A DNA stretch of 64,000 nucleotides from Ectopseudomonas mendocina (lineage in GTDB: Bacteria; Pseudomonadota; Gammaproteobacteria; Pseudomonadales; Pseudomonadaceae). Both the position numbers and the translations under genes were made by a program. The notes beneath the pieces are model-generated. The model saw only the letters and a list, made by a program, of their open reading frames with translations, was not told the DNA's origin and searched no databases. Shown piece by piece: positions 43,934 through 52,741 of this stretch (the stretch's first letter is position 1; every line of letters starts with the position of its first letter). The stretch is from the NCBI RefSeq assembly GCF_016008875.1, contig NZ_JADTQG010000006.1:62001-126000 (forward strand), read 5' to 3'.

Positions 43934-45001
43934 TTAGAGAGTGGATTTGCCGATGACCTGCAGGCACATCTGCTCCAGCAGCTTGTTCATGTGAATGAAC
44001 TGAGCGAAGCGCTTGTCCTGGGTCTGGCCGTGATAGAAGCGGTAATAGATCTGCTGGACGATACCGGCCAGGCGGAACAGGCCGTAGGTGTAGTAGAAGT
44101 CGAAGTTGTCGATCTCGATGCCGGCTTTCTCGGCGTAGTAGTCGACGAACTGCTGGCGCGTGAGCATGCCCGGTGCGTTGCTCGGCTGGCGGCGCATCAG
44201 CTGTACCGGCGCCGGGTCGCCGGCCTCGATCCAGTAGGCCAGGGTGTTGCCCAGGTCCATCAGCGGATCGCCGATGGTGGTCATCTCCCAGTCGAGCACG
44301 CCGATGATCTGCATCGGGTTGTTCGGGTCGAGAATCACGTTGTCGAAGCGGTAGTCGTTGTGCACGATGCCCGGCTTGTGGTGGTCGGCCGGCATCTTGT
44401 CGTTCAGCCAGGCCTTGACCTGTTCCCAGGTCGGCGCATCCGGGGTCAGAGCCTTCTCGTAGCGATCGCTCCAGCCTCTGATCTGGCGCTCGACATAGCC
44501 CTCGGGCTTGCCCAGATCGCCCAGGCCGCAGGCGTCGTAATCGACGTTGTGCAATTCCACCAGTTTGTCGATGAAGCTCTTGCACAGCGCGGTAGTCTGC
44601 TCGGCGCTGAAGTTCAGCTCCGCCGGCATGTCCGAGCGCAGGATGATGCCCTTGACCCGTTCCATGACATAGAACTCGGCACCGATCACCGACTCGTCGG
44701 TGCAATGCACGTAGGCCTTGGGGCAGTAGGGAAAACCGGCGTTGAGCTGATTGAGAATGCGGTATTCGCGGCCCATGTCATGAGCGGACTTGGCCTTGTG
44801 GCCGAACGGCGGGCGGCGCAGCACGAATTCCTGCTGCGGATACTCGATCAGGTAGGTCAGGTTGGATGCGCCACCGGGAAACTGGCTGATCTTCGCTTCG
44901 CCGCTCAGGCCGGGAATGTTGGCCTTCAGGTAACTATCGATGACGCTGGCGTCGAGCTCTTCGCCTGTGCGGATGCGGGTGGATTGGTCGGTGAGCGCCA
45001 T
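43934..45001 (-). CDS. APH-family phosphotransferase (ACAD10/11-type)
   Basis: The 355-residue kinase-like protein shows a glycine-rich start GGASNLTYLIEY, the invariant Lys region FVLRRPP, the catalytic loop IVHNDYRFDNVILDP (Brenner-type HxDxxxxN), and the metal-binding GVLDWEMTTIGDPLMDLG. This subgroup is fused or linked to acyl-CoA dehydrogenases in ACAD10/11 and phosphorylates 4-hydroxyacyl-CoA. Here no dehydrogenase is fused. The start ATG 45001 (MALTDQSTRIRTGEELDASV) matches family expectations. Confidence 0.88.
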   Translation of the reverse strand: MALTDQSTRIRTGEELDASVIDSYLKANIPGLSGEAKISQFPGGASNLTYLIEYPQQEFVLRRPPFGHKAKSAHDMGREYRILNQLNAGFPYCPKAYVHCTDESVIGAEFYVMERVKGIILRSDMPAELNFSAEQTTALCKSFIDKLVELHNVDYDACGLGDLGKPEGYVERQIRGWSDRYEKALTPDAPTWEQVKAWLNDKMPADHHKPGIVHNDYRFDNVILDPNNPMQIIGVLDWEMTTIGDPLMDLGNTLAYWIEAGDPAPVQLMRRQPSNAPGMLTRQQFVDYYAEKAGIEIDNFDFYYTYGLFRLAGIVQQIYYRFYHGQTQDKRFAQFIHMNKLLEQMCLQVIGKSTL

Positions 45002-45174
45002 ACTTATCCCTTCTACTTATGATGGGTGCCCTAGATAATTGGTTAATCTAATGCTGCACCCAAGCCGTCACAAGCAATACGCGCCGATATAGGCGGGCGT
45101 GTTGCACCACAATCAAGCTGCCTGATCAGTCACTTTCAGCCTGCTGGAGCGGGGCTGTCAGCAATGCGCAGGGC

Positions 45175-45208
45175 AAAAAAAACCGGAGTGCCAGGACTCC
45201 GGTTTTTT
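45175..45208. terminator. Bidirectional terminator
   Basis: AACCGGAGT, loop GCCAGG, ACTCCGGTT with A and T runs on both flanks. On the minus strand it follows the SCP2 gene; no gene reads into it from the left. The rest of 45002-45230 holds the upstream region of the APH gene. Confidence 0.85.
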
Positions 45209-45230
45209 GTAGATGCGATCAGCTCGCCAA

Positions 45231-45542
45231 TCAGACCGGGAACAGCTCGCCCAGCTTCATCGCCAGCATCATGTCGCCTTCGGCGCGCAGCTTGCCGGCC
45301 ATGAAGGCCTGCATGCCGTCGGTTTCGCCGCTGACGATGCCTTTGAGGGTTTCGCTGTCCATGATCAGGGTCACGTTGGCGTTCGGGTTGTCGCCTTGCT
45401 CGAGGGCGCAGGTGCCGTCCTTGACGATCAGCGCGTAGTTCTCGCCATCTTCGATGTTGAACTGGAACACCAGATCCAGGCCTGCAGCGGCGCTGGCGTT
45501 GAACTTGGATTGCATGGTTTGGGCGATGTCAGCAACACTCAT
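45231..45542 (-). CDS. SCP2 sterol-binding-domain protein
   Basis: The 103-residue protein corresponds to one SCP2 domain: LVFQFNIEDGENYALIVKDG, VTLIMDSETLKGIVSGETDG, AFMAGKLRAEGDMMLAMKLG. Such domains bind lipids or fatty acyl-CoA and may shuttle substrates to enzymes. It lies between the APH gene and a histidine phosphatase, the same order I recall in P. aeruginosa PA1829-PA1831. Confidence 0.92.
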   Translation of the reverse strand: MSVADIAQTMQSKFNASAAAGLDLVFQFNIEDGENYALIVKDGTCALEQGDNPNANVTLIMDSETLKGIVSGETDGMQAFMAGKLRAEGDMMLAMKLGELFPV

Positions 45543-45599
45543 GGTCTTATCCTTTTTTCGGTTTTTTCGCGCAGCCTCGCGGCCGCAGTGGGCTGGAGC

Positions 45600-46298
45600 T
45601 CATCGATAGGTGATGAGCTCCGGCGCCTTCAGCAGCTGTAAATGCACATGGCTGTTGAAGGAAGCCAGACTCACCTCGTGGCCGCGGAATTTCAGCTGGC
45701 TGAGCGAGGTATTGACGATTTGCCAATTCAGTTCGAAGGCTTTTGCCGAAGGCACGCCGGTGATCAGGCGGAGCAGGGCGGTGATGGTGCCGCCGGAGGT
45801 GAACACGGCGATGTTCTGTTTGCTGCCTGCCTGCTCTAGGATACGCCGCAGGCCGCCTTCGACCTGCTCGACGTAGGCCTGCCAGCTTTGCAGGCCGGGC
45901 TTGTCATGCTCACCGGAAATCCAGCGGCCGATCAGCCTGGCGAACAGACGCTGGAACTCGGCGCGGTTCTGCGCGCCATTGCGCAGGATGTGCAGGGCTT
46001 CGGGTTCTTCCGGCAGCAAATCCGGCAGCAGGGTGCGAATCACAGCATCGGCATCGAATTCGTTGAAGGCTTCGTCGATATCCAGTGCCGGCGGGCTGCT
46101 CATGCGTTGCAGCGCCGCGTCGGCCGTGTGCTGCTGGCGGCGCAGGCTGCCGCTTATGCAGCGATCGAAGGTGATGCCGAGGCGTTCGAGATGTTCGCCC
46201 AGCACTTCGGCCTGGCGCACGCCGACAGGAGACAGGACATCGTAGTCGTCTGCACCGAATGAGGCCTGGCCATGTCGAATCAGATAGATGCTGCCCAC
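45600..46298 (-). CDS. Histidine phosphatase family protein
   Basis: The 232-residue branch 1 phosphatase has the RHG motif IYLIRHGQASFGADDYDVLS at the start, ISGSLRRQQHTADAAL (second Arg and helix), and a late VFTSGGTITALLR where the second catalytic His position is replaced by Ser-Gly. The start is GTG 46298. The substrate is unknown. It is divergent from sohB. Confidence 0.85.
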   Translation of the reverse strand: MGSIYLIRHGQASFGADDYDVLSPVGVRQAEVLGEHLERLGITFDRCISGSLRRQQHTADAALQRMSSPPALDIDEAFNEFDADAVIRTLLPDLLPEEPEALHILRNGAQNRAEFQRLFARLIGRWISGEHDKPGLQSWQAYVEQVEGGLRRILEQAGSKQNIAVFTSGGTITALLRLITGVPSAKAFELNWQIVNTSLSQLKFRGHEVSLASFNSHVHLQLLKAPELITYR

Positions 46299-46497
46299 GT
46301 CCGTATCGATCCCGGCACGTTGAATGTTTCGCGAGGTTATGAGGAAGCTCGGGGGCTGTCAACGAAAAAACATACGCTTGTTTGAATTGCTCGTGTGGCC
46401 TTTCTGCAGCGCTGACGCGCTTGGCCGCCGAGGCGCTGCGCCGGTATGCTTGAGCCTTCGTGCGCCCAGGCGCTACTGCAATGTCCGAGGGGGATCC

Positions 46498-47517
46498 GTG
46501 GAGTTTCTTAGCGAGTACGCCAGCTTTCTGGCGAAAACCCTGACCCTGGTGGTCGCCATCGTCGTGGTGCTGGTGGCCATCGCCGCCACCCGTGGCCGAG
46601 GGCGGCGCGCAGGCGGCCAGCTGCAGGTGCACAAGCTCAATGACTTTTACAAAGACCTGCGCGAGCGCCTGGAACAGAGCGTGCTGCCCAAGGATCAGCT
46701 CAAGGCCACGCGCAAGGCGGAGGCCAAGGCCGCCAAGCAGGACAAGAAAGCACCGCCGAGCAAACCGCGCGTGTTCGTGCTGGATTTCGATGGCGACATC
46801 AAGGCTTCGGCTACCGACAACCTGCGCCATGAAGTGACTGCGCTACTGTCCATGGCCAAGGCCGAGGATGAAGTGGTGCTGCGCCTGGAAAGCGGTGGTG
46901 GCATGGTGCACAGCTATGGTCTGGCATCCTCTCAGCTGGTGCGCATCCGCGATGCCGGCATCCCATTGACCGTGTGCGTGGACAAGGTGGCCGCCAGCGG
47001 CGGTTACATGATGGCCTGCATCGGCCAGAAGATTCTCAGCGCACCGTTTGCCATTCTCGGCTCCATCGGTGTGGTGGCGCAGCTGCCCAACGTGCATCGT
47101 TTGCTGAAGAAACACGAAATCGATTTCGAAGTGCTGACAGCCGGTGAATACAAGCGCACCCTGACCGTGTTCGGCGAGAACACCGAAAAGGGCCGGGAGA
47201 AATTTCAGGAAGACCTGGAAACCACGCACGAGCTGTTCAAGGGCTTCGTCGCCCGTTATCGCCCGCAGCTGGATATCGACGCCATCGCCACTGGTGAGGT
47301 CTGGCTGGGCATGGCTGCGCAGGAGCGTCTGCTGGTAGACGAGCTCAAGACCAGCGACCAGTACCTGGCCGAACGTGCCGCCGAAGCTGAACTGTTCCAC
47401 CTGCACTTCGCTCAGAAAAAGAGCCTGCAGGAGCGTGTCGGGCTGGCCGCGAGCATGGCGCTGGATCGCTTCGTGCTGACCTGGTTGAGCCGGCTCAACC
47501 AGCAGCGCTTCTGGTAA
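46498..47517 (+). CDS. sohB: SohB-type inner-membrane signal-peptide peptidase homologue (S49)
   Basis: The start is GTG 46498 behind GAGGGGG, giving 339 residues. An N-terminal helix (LAKTLTLVVAIVVVLVAIAA) is followed by a basic stretch. The S49 core includes VFVLDFDGDIKASATDNLRH, RLESGGGMVHSYGLASSQLV and the catalytic Ser in VAASGGYMMACIGQKILSAP. The partner Lys is expected in the GEYKRT segment. It acts at the inner membrane, by family. Confidence 0.9.
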   Translation: MEFLSEYASFLAKTLTLVVAIVVVLVAIAATRGRGRRAGGQLQVHKLNDFYKDLRERLEQSVLPKDQLKATRKAEAKAAKQDKKAPPSKPRVFVLDFDGDIKASATDNLRHEVTALLSMAKAEDEVVLRLESGGGMVHSYGLASSQLVRIRDAGIPLTVCVDKVAASGGYMMACIGQKILSAPFAILGSIGVVAQLPNVHRLLKKHEIDFEVLTAGEYKRTLTVFGENTEKGREKFQEDLETTHELFKGFVARYRPQLDIDAIATGEVWLGMAAQERLLVDELKTSDQYLAERAAEAELFHLHFAQKKSLQERVGLAASMALDRFVLTWLSRLNQQRFW

Positions 47518-47586
47518 CGCTTCGTTCAGGACGGGTTGCGTGGCCGACTCGCGCTGCGCAGCGAACCACGACAAGAGGAGAGGGTG

Positions 47587-48576
47587 ATGACCGAGTTCAA
47601 GGCCTTGCTGGTCAGTGAAGGCACCGACGGCAGCTTCCAGCGTGAAGTCGTTCAGCGCAACGTCGAGCAACTGCCGCAAGGCGAACTGCTTATTCGCGTG
47701 CGCTATTCATCGCTGAACTACAAGGATGCGCTGTCCGCCAGTGGCAATCGTGGGGTGACCAAGGCGTATCCGCATACGCCCGGCATCGACGCAGCGGGTG
47801 TAGTCGAGGCTTCCAGCGTGGCCGAGTTCGCCGTTGGCGATGAGGTCATCGTCACCGGCTATGACCTGGGCATGAACACGGCCGGCGGCTTCGGTCAGTA
47901 CATCCGCGTACCAGCCGCCTGGGCGATCAAGCGCCCGCAAGGCCTGCCGCTGCGCGAGGCGATGATCCTCGGTACTGCCGGCCTGACCGCTGCACTGTGC
48001 GTGGACAAGCTGGAGCAGGCGGGCGTCACCCCCCAGGCCGGAACCGTATTGGTCACCGGCGCCACGGGCGGTGTCGGCAGCATTGCCGTGGTGCTGCTCA
48101 AGCAGCTGGGCTATCGCGTCGCCGCCGCGACCGGCAAGGCCGAACAGGCTGAGTTCCTGCGTGGTCTGGGGGCTGACGAAATCGTCAGCCGTGAAGAACT
48201 GCAGCAGGGCAGCGAGCGACCGATGCTCAAGGAGCGCTGGGCGGCTGCGGTGGATACGGTGGGCGGCGACATTCTGTTCAACGTGGTCAAGTCGCTGCGC
48301 CACAGCGGTAGCGTGGCCTGTTGCGGGTTGACCGCGGGGGTCGGCTTCCAGGCCAGTGTGCTGCCGTTCATCCTGCGCGGGGTCAACCTGCTGGGCGTGG
48401 ACTCGGTGGAGCTGCCGCTGGTGGTCAAGGCATCGATGTGGGACAAGCTGTCGCTGCAGTGGAAACTCGATCTTTCCCCGCTGTGCCGGGAAGTCGGGTT
48501 GGCGGAATTGCCCGAGGCCATCGAGCACATATTGGCTGGCGGCATGGTCGGGCGCATCCTGGTGCGGCTCGATTGA
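47587..48576 (+). CDS. acuI: Acrylyl-CoA reductase (NADPH)/YhdH-family quinone oxidoreductase
   Basis: The 329-residue protein starts at ATG 47587 (MTEFKALLVSEGTDGSFQRE) after AGAGGAGAGGGTG. MDR superfamily: YSSLNYKDALSASGNRGVTK, PHTPGIDAAGVV, and the nucleotide-binding VLVTGATGGVGSIAVVLLKQ. The YhdH/AcuI subgroup reduces acrylyl-CoA to propionyl-CoA and detoxifies acrylate. It lacks the structural zinc ligands seen in alcohol dehydrogenases, as the subgroup does. Confidence 0.88.
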   Translation: MTEFKALLVSEGTDGSFQREVVQRNVEQLPQGELLIRVRYSSLNYKDALSASGNRGVTKAYPHTPGIDAAGVVEASSVAEFAVGDEVIVTGYDLGMNTAGGFGQYIRVPAAWAIKRPQGLPLREAMILGTAGLTAALCVDKLEQAGVTPQAGTVLVTGATGGVGSIAVVLLKQLGYRVAAATGKAEQAEFLRGLGADEIVSREELQQGSERPMLKERWAAAVDTVGGDILFNVVKSLRHSGSVACCGLTAGVGFQASVLPFILRGVNLLGVDSVELPLVVKASMWDKLSLQWKLDLSPLCREVGLAELPEAIEHILAGGMVGRILVRLD

Positions 48577-48586
48577 GTACTGAGCG

Positions 48587-48612
48587 AGGCCCGTCGATAA
48601 CGGGCCTGGTTA
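48587..48612. terminator. Terminator between acuI and the convergent hotdog gene
   Basis: AGGCCCGT, loop CGATA, ACGGGCCT, then GGTTATTCTC. Confidence 0.7.
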
Positions 48613-48615
48613 TTC

Positions 48616-49053
48616 TCAGGTCTTGCTCACATACATGGTGATTTCTGCGCGCAGTACCGGTTTGTCACCGACGTACGCCATCACCGGCACCTTGATGTCG
48701 CCAGTCTGACCCCAATCTACTTCGCTGCCGTCGGCCACCGTGCGGATATCGCCATCGGCCTTGGCCAGGTATTCGACCGTCATGCCCTTGGGAATCCAGC
48801 GGCACCCAGCAGGAATGGAGGCGTCGGTCATGCTGCCGGCGGCGAGCTCGGCGGCATTGCACAGGGCGATGGCATGTACCGTGCCGATATGATTCAGCAC
48901 ATCACGGCGCTTGGCGAAATGCACCTCGGCATAGCCTGGGCGCAGTTCGACCATCTGCGGTGCGATGCTGGCGAAATAGGGGGCGACTTGACCGATCATC
49001 GCGCTGAACTGGGCAGCGCCGGCCTGCTGAAACATCTGCAACATCTGACTCAT
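48616..49053 (-). CDS. Hotdog-fold DUF4442/PaaI-like thioesterase
   Basis: The 145-residue protein starts at ATG 49053 (MSQMLQMFQQAGAAQFSAMI), preceded by GGAGAGAG; the longer frame to 49113 enters the operator region. Hotdog elements HFAKRRDVLNHIGTVHAIAL, AELAAGSMTDASIPAGCRWI and YVGDKPVLRAEITMYVSK fit DUF4442. The family is placed among acyl-CoA thioesterases; the substrate is unknown. It is divergent from the TetR regulator and shares its palindromic operators, so it is the likely target gene. Confidence 0.83.
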   Translation of the reverse strand: MSQMLQMFQQAGAAQFSAMIGQVAPYFASIAPQMVELRPGYAEVHFAKRRDVLNHIGTVHAIALCNAAELAAGSMTDASIPAGCRWIPKGMTVEYLAKADGDIRTVADGSEVDWGQTGDIKVPVMAYVGDKPVLRAEITMYVSKT

Positions 49054-49112
49054 GACTCTCTCCTGCGTATTGGCGATTGAAGATGAGCGCGCGCCGAGGC
49101 AGTATACGAGCA

Positions 49113-49142
49113 TTAGAAATTTATTCTAGAAAAATATTCTAG
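49113..49142. promoter_or_regulatory. Tandem overlapping palindromes, TetR operators
   Basis: TAGAA-N5-TTCTA (49114-49128) and CTAGAA-N5-TTCTAG (49126-49142) share their middle TTCTAGAA half-sites, spaced 12-13 bases apart. They lie in front of the TetR gene and behind the start of the hotdog gene, a typical autoregulated divergent operator. Confidence 0.75.
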
Positions 49143-49156
49143 TCATGAGGAGCTGC

Positions 49157-49741
49157 ATGGCCCGTCCATCACGCAAAGACGAGATCCTGCAGGCTGCACT
49201 GGCCTGTTTCACCGAGCATGGCGTCGACGTCACCACCATCGAGATGATTCGTGACCGTTCTGGCGCGAGCATCGGTAGCCTGTATCACCACTTCGGCAAC
49301 AAGGAGCGGATCATCGCCGCACTCTATCTGGCCGGCACTGCGCAATACGCCGAGCTGCTGCAGCGCGGTTTCGCCGACGCAGCCAGCGCCGAAGCCTGCG
49401 TCAAGCTGCTGGTGACCAGCTATATCGACTGGGTGGTGGCCAATCCGGATTGGGCGCGCTTTATCCTGCACAGTCGCAGCCGGGTCGAAGCCGGGGAGAT
49501 GGGTGATGCCCTGCGCGAAGCCAATCGCCAACATTTTGCGCAGATTCTCTCGGCGCTCGCCGAGTACCGTCTGCAGGGGCTGTTCAAGGCGCTACCGGAT
49601 GACTGTTTCGCCTCGGTGGTGATTGGGCCTACCCAGGATCTGGCGCGCAATTGGCTAGCTGGCCGCACCCTGAGCGAGCTGGCAGACTGCCGCGAGCTGC
49701 TGGCGCAGATCGCCTGGGACAGCGTGAAAAGCAGCGGCTAG
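49157..49741 (+). CDS. TetR-family transcriptional regulator
   Basis: The start is ATG 49157 (MARPSRKDEILQAALACFTE): GAGGAG lies eight bases upstream and overlaps the alternative ATG 49145. It is 194 residues. The N-terminal HTH VTTIEMIRDRSGASIGSLYH is followed by HFGNKERIIAAL, the TetR signature. The C-terminal ligand pocket is variable (DWVVANPDWARFILHSRSRV). Binding to the flanking TAGAA-N5-TTCTA palindromes is inference. Its stop overlaps that of the convergent dioxygenase gene by one to three bases. Confidence 0.9.
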   Translation: MARPSRKDEILQAALACFTEHGVDVTTIEMIRDRSGASIGSLYHHFGNKERIIAALYLAGTAQYAELLQRGFADAASAEACVKLLVTSYIDWVVANPDWARFILHSRSRVEAGEMGDALREANRQHFAQILSALAEYRLQGLFKALPDDCFASVVIGPTQDLARNWLAGRTLSELADCRELLAQIAWDSVKSSG

Positions 49742-50505
49742 TCGAAGCGATAGATATCCATACCCAGCGCACCATAGGTGAAACCACTGTGCGCCACGGA
49801 AAAGGTGCCGCCAGCACCGCGGGCGAAAAACAGCGGCAGCAGGTGCTCTTCACTGGGGTGATTGCGTACGGCATTCGGTGCCAGGCGACGATACTGGTGC
49901 AAGGCCTGTTCATCGTTCGCTTCAAGCTTTTCCACCACCCAGTCGCGAAACTCCTTGGCCCAAGGCGTGATGACGTCTGGGCCGGCGCGCCAGTTCAGTT
50001 CGCCCAGGTTGTGAGTGATGCTGCCGGAGCCGATCAGCAGGATGCCTTGCTCACGCAGACTGGCCAGCGCCCGCCCGATACGGGTCTGCATTTCAGGGCC
50101 CGCGTGGCTGGGCAGCGACAACTGCAGCACGGGAATGTGGGCGTGCGGATACATCAGCGACAGCGGCACCCAGGCGCCATGGTCGAACGGGCGCTGCGTA
50201 TCGAGCTCGGCCGGCAGCCCGGCCTCGTTCAATTGCCGGGCGATATCGCCGGCCAGCTGCGGCGCTCCGGGCGCGGGGTACTGCAACGCGTAGAGACGGG
50301 CCGGAAAGCCACCGAAGTCGTGCCAGGTTTGCGGTTGCTCGCCAGCGGTCAGCAGCAGGTGCTGGCTTTCCCAGTGCGCCGACACCACTAGAACGGTCTT
50401 GGGCCTCGGCAGCTCAGCGGCCAGTTTGGCCAGGGCCGGGCCACTGGCGCCCGGCTCCAATGTCAGCATGGGCGAGCCGTGGGAAATGAACAGCGAGGGC
50501 AACAT
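49738..50505 (-). CDS. Class III extradiol dioxygenase, DODA/YgiD family
   Basis: The 255-residue protein starts at ATG 50505 (MLPSLFISHGSPMLTLEPGA) behind CAGGAGCT. Metal-binding positions include the first His in ISHGSP, and His in VVSAHWES, RPFDHGAWVPLS and GSITHNLGELNW. YgiD of E. coli acts as a 4,5-DOPA dioxygenase in vitro. The natural substrate is unclear. Confidence 0.88.
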   Translation of the reverse strand: MLPSLFISHGSPMLTLEPGASGPALAKLAAELPRPKTVLVVSAHWESQHLLLTAGEQPQTWHDFGGFPARLYALQYPAPGAPQLAGDIARQLNEAGLPAELDTQRPFDHGAWVPLSLMYPHAHIPVLQLSLPSHAGPEMQTRIGRALASLREQGILLIGSGSITHNLGELNWRAGPDVITPWAKEFRDWVVEKLEANDEQALHQYRRLAPNAVRNHPSEEHLLPLFFARGAGGTFSVAHSGFTYGALGMDIYRFD

Positions 50506-50610
50506 GGCGATCAGCTCCTGAATTAGGATGTTGCCATGTTCGTTGCTGGATCTATCGACTTCCAGCATAAATAGTTGAGCATTCCTATCGAATCAATGGA
50601 GGTTTGATCC

Positions 50611-51267
50611 ATGCACGAAGCGTTCTGGCAGGATCGATGGGCGCGTAGCCAAATCGGTTTCCATCAAGAGAAGGTCAACGGCTATCTGCGTCGCCACTGG
50701 TCCACGCTTGGCTTGGCCAGCGATGCGGCAGTACTGGTGCCGCTGTGTGGCAAGAGCCTGGACCTGGCCTGGCTCGCGGAGCAGGGCCACAGGGTGATTG
50801 GCGTCGAGCTAGCCGAGCGGGCGGTAGAGGATTTCTTCGCCGAGCGCGAGGTGCAGCCGCAGGTATCGCAGCGCGGTGCATTCAAGGTTTATCAGGCGGG
50901 CGAGTTGCAGATTCTCTGCGGCGACTTTTTCGCCCTGAGCCGGGACGAGGTCGCCGACTGCCAGGCCTTCTACGATCGCGCGGCACTGATCGCTCTGCCG
51001 CCGGACATGCGTGAGCGCTACGTCGCCCATCTGCAGGCGATACTGCCCGCTGCCTGCCAGGGGCTGCTGGTGACTCTGGTGTATGACCAGCAGCGCATGG
51101 ACGGCCCGCCATTTTCGGTCGAGGACGCCGAAGTGACGCAGCATTTCGCGGCCGGCTGGGCGCTACGTATGGTCGAGGAAAAGGACGTGCTGGCGGGCAA
51201 TCCGCGCTTCACCGACGGTGGCCTTGCCGCAGTGGATGAGCGAGTTTTCCATCTGACGCGCCGCTAG
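50611..51267 (+). CDS. tpm: Thiopurine S-methyltransferase
   Basis: The 218-residue protein matches [24 protein letters not shown], the SAM-binding motif [39 protein letters not shown] and [20 protein letters not shown]. Bacterial TPMT methylates thiopurines and also selenium and tellurium compounds, forming volatile products. It starts at ATG 50611 with GGAGG in front and is followed by a bidirectional terminator. Confidence 0.95.
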   Translation: MHEAFWQDRWARSQIGFHQEKVNGYLRRHWSTLGLASDAAVLVPLCGKSLDLAWLAEQGHRVIGVELAERAVEDFFAEREVQPQVSQRGAFKVYQAGELQILCGDFFALSRDEVADCQAFYDRAALIALPPDMRERYVAHLQAILPAACQGLLVTLVYDQQRMDGPPFSVEDAEVTQHFAAGWALRMVEEKDVLAGNPRFTDGGLAAVDERVFHLTRR

Positions 51268-51283
51268 CGACGGCGCTAAGAAA

Positions 51284-51312
51284 GAAAAGGCGACCCGAAG
51301 GTCGCCTTTTTT
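51284..51312. terminator. Bidirectional terminator between tpm and htpX
   Basis: AAAGGCGACC, loop CGAA, GGTCGCCTTT, with T run on the right and A run on the left. Confidence 0.88.
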
Positions 51313-51325
51313 CGTTTGCTATCGA

Positions 51326-52198
51326 TCAGCCCCGGCGACGCAGCGCCTCGATACGATCTTCCAGCGGCGGGTGGGTCATCAGCAGGCCGGCCAGGCCGTT
51401 CTTAAGGCCGCCGTTGATACCGAACGCGGTCAGGCTGTCGGGCATTTGCACCGGTACGCCCTGTTCGGCACGCAGGCGCTGCAGGGCGGCGATCATCGAG
51501 CTGGTGCCAGCCAGACGGGCACCGGCCTCGTCGGCCTTGAACTCGCGTTTGCGCGAGAACCACATGACGATGATGCTGGCCAGAATGCCCAGTACCAATT
51601 CGGCGAAGATGGTCGCGATGAAGTAGCCGATGCCGTGGCCGTCTTCATTCTTGAAGATCGCCTTGTCGACGAAGTTGCCGAAAATGCGCGCGAAGAACAT
51701 CACGAAGGTGTTCACTACGCCCTGAATCAGCGCCAGGGTGACCATGTCGCCGTTGGCTACGTGGCCGATCTCGTGGGCCAGCACCGCGCGCACTTCGTCG
51801 GGGGAGAAACGCTCCAGCAGGCCCTGGCTGACGGCGACCAGTGCATCGTTCTTGTTCCAGCCGGTGGCGAAGGCGTTGGACTCGTAGGCGGGGAAGATGC
51901 CGACTTCCGGCATCTTGATGCCGGCATCGCGCGACAGCTCTTCGACGGTCTGCAGTAGCCACTGTTCGTGGCGAGTGCGCGGCTGGGTGATGATCTGAGT
52001 GCCGGTGCTCATCTTCGCCATCCACTTGGAGATGAACAGCGACACCAGCGAGCCGGCGAAACCGAACACGGCGCAGAAGATCAGCAGGCTGCCATGGTTC
52101 TGGCCGGTGAAGCGATCAACCCCCAGCAACTTGAGGGTGATGCTGGCGATAACCAGCACTGCCAGGTTGGTGGCCAGGAACAACATAATGCGCATCAT
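51326..52198 (-). CDS. htpX: Membrane-bound zinc metalloprotease HtpX
   Basis: The 290-residue inner-membrane protein starts at ATG 52198 ([20 protein letters not shown]). Zinc motif HEIGH is at 142-146, within [21 protein letters not shown] third ligand Glu follows in [15 protein letters not shown]. Two N-terminal and two central helices are visible. HtpX degrades damaged membrane proteins, cooperating with FtsH. It is placed next to tpm. Confidence 0.96.
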   Translation of the reverse strand: MMRIMLFLATNLAVLVIASITLKLLGVDRFTGQNHGSLLIFCAVFGFAGSLVSLFISKWMAKMSTGTQIITQPRTRHEQWLLQTVEELSRDAGIKMPEVGIFPAYESNAFATGWNKNDALVAVSQGLLERFSPDEVRAVLAHEIGHVANGDMVTLALIQGVVNTFVMFFARIFGNFVDKAIFKNEDGHGIGYFIATIFAELVLGILASIIVMWFSRKREFKADEAGARLAGTSSMIAALQRLRAEQGVPVQMPDSLTAFGINGGLKNGLAGLLMTHPPLEDRIEALRRRG

Positions 52199-52286
52199 GG
52201 TGTGAACGGACTCCTCACGGGGAAAGACTTTTACTAATGCCGGCTATATAAGGGCGCCCCCCAGGGGCTTTCAACTGGCGACTATT

Positions 52287-52739
52287 TCAAACTATGTCGC
52301 CTGTGCCGGCGGGCTGGGCGCCAAACAATAGACGGGTAAGCCGAGCGGTGCGTTCCCCGTGCTGCTGAGCGAGCGCCTCGCGCAATTGGAAGGCCAGCGT
52401 GGCATGCACGCGGCGCACGCTCGCCGGTAGCGCTTCCCCATCACCGAGGGCGTGAGGAATGGCGCGCGACAGGCGCAGAAAGCCTTTCTCGCTGAGCACC
52501 GCCTGATCGAGAGCGTCGTAGGCGATGGTCGATTCGAAGCGCAAATAACCTTCCTCGGCCAGCCACAGCAACGCGCCCAGGCAGGCCTGGTGACGCTTGC
52601 TGGGCAGGCCGAATTCATCCGGTTCCTCACGGCCGATCAGGTCTTCCACATATAGCGCCATCTTGCGCGGGAAGGCCTGATAGAGCATCAGCAGGCCGCT
52701 GGCGGCGTCCTTGTAGAAGTCGTCGATCTGCAGGTCCAT
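52287..52739 (-). CDS. Unknown helical protein in an SDR operon
   Basis: The 150-residue protein starts at ATG 52739 (MDLQIDDFYKDAASGLLMLY), two bases after the stop of the SDR gene; longer frames to 53132 are shadows. The composition is helical: FPRKMALYVEDLIGREEPDE, HQACLGALLWLAEEGYLRFE, FLRLSRAIPHALGDGEALPA. The winged-helix-like LLWLAEEGYLRFEST could be a DNA- or protein-binding element. No family recognised. Confidence 0.7.
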   Translation of the reverse strand: MDLQIDDFYKDAASGLLMLYQAFPRKMALYVEDLIGREEPDEFGLPSKRHQACLGALLWLAEEGYLRFESTIAYDALDQAVLSEKGFLRLSRAIPHALGDGEALPASVRRVHATLAFQLREALAQQHGERTARLTRLLFGAQPAGTGDIV

Positions 52740-52741
52740 GA

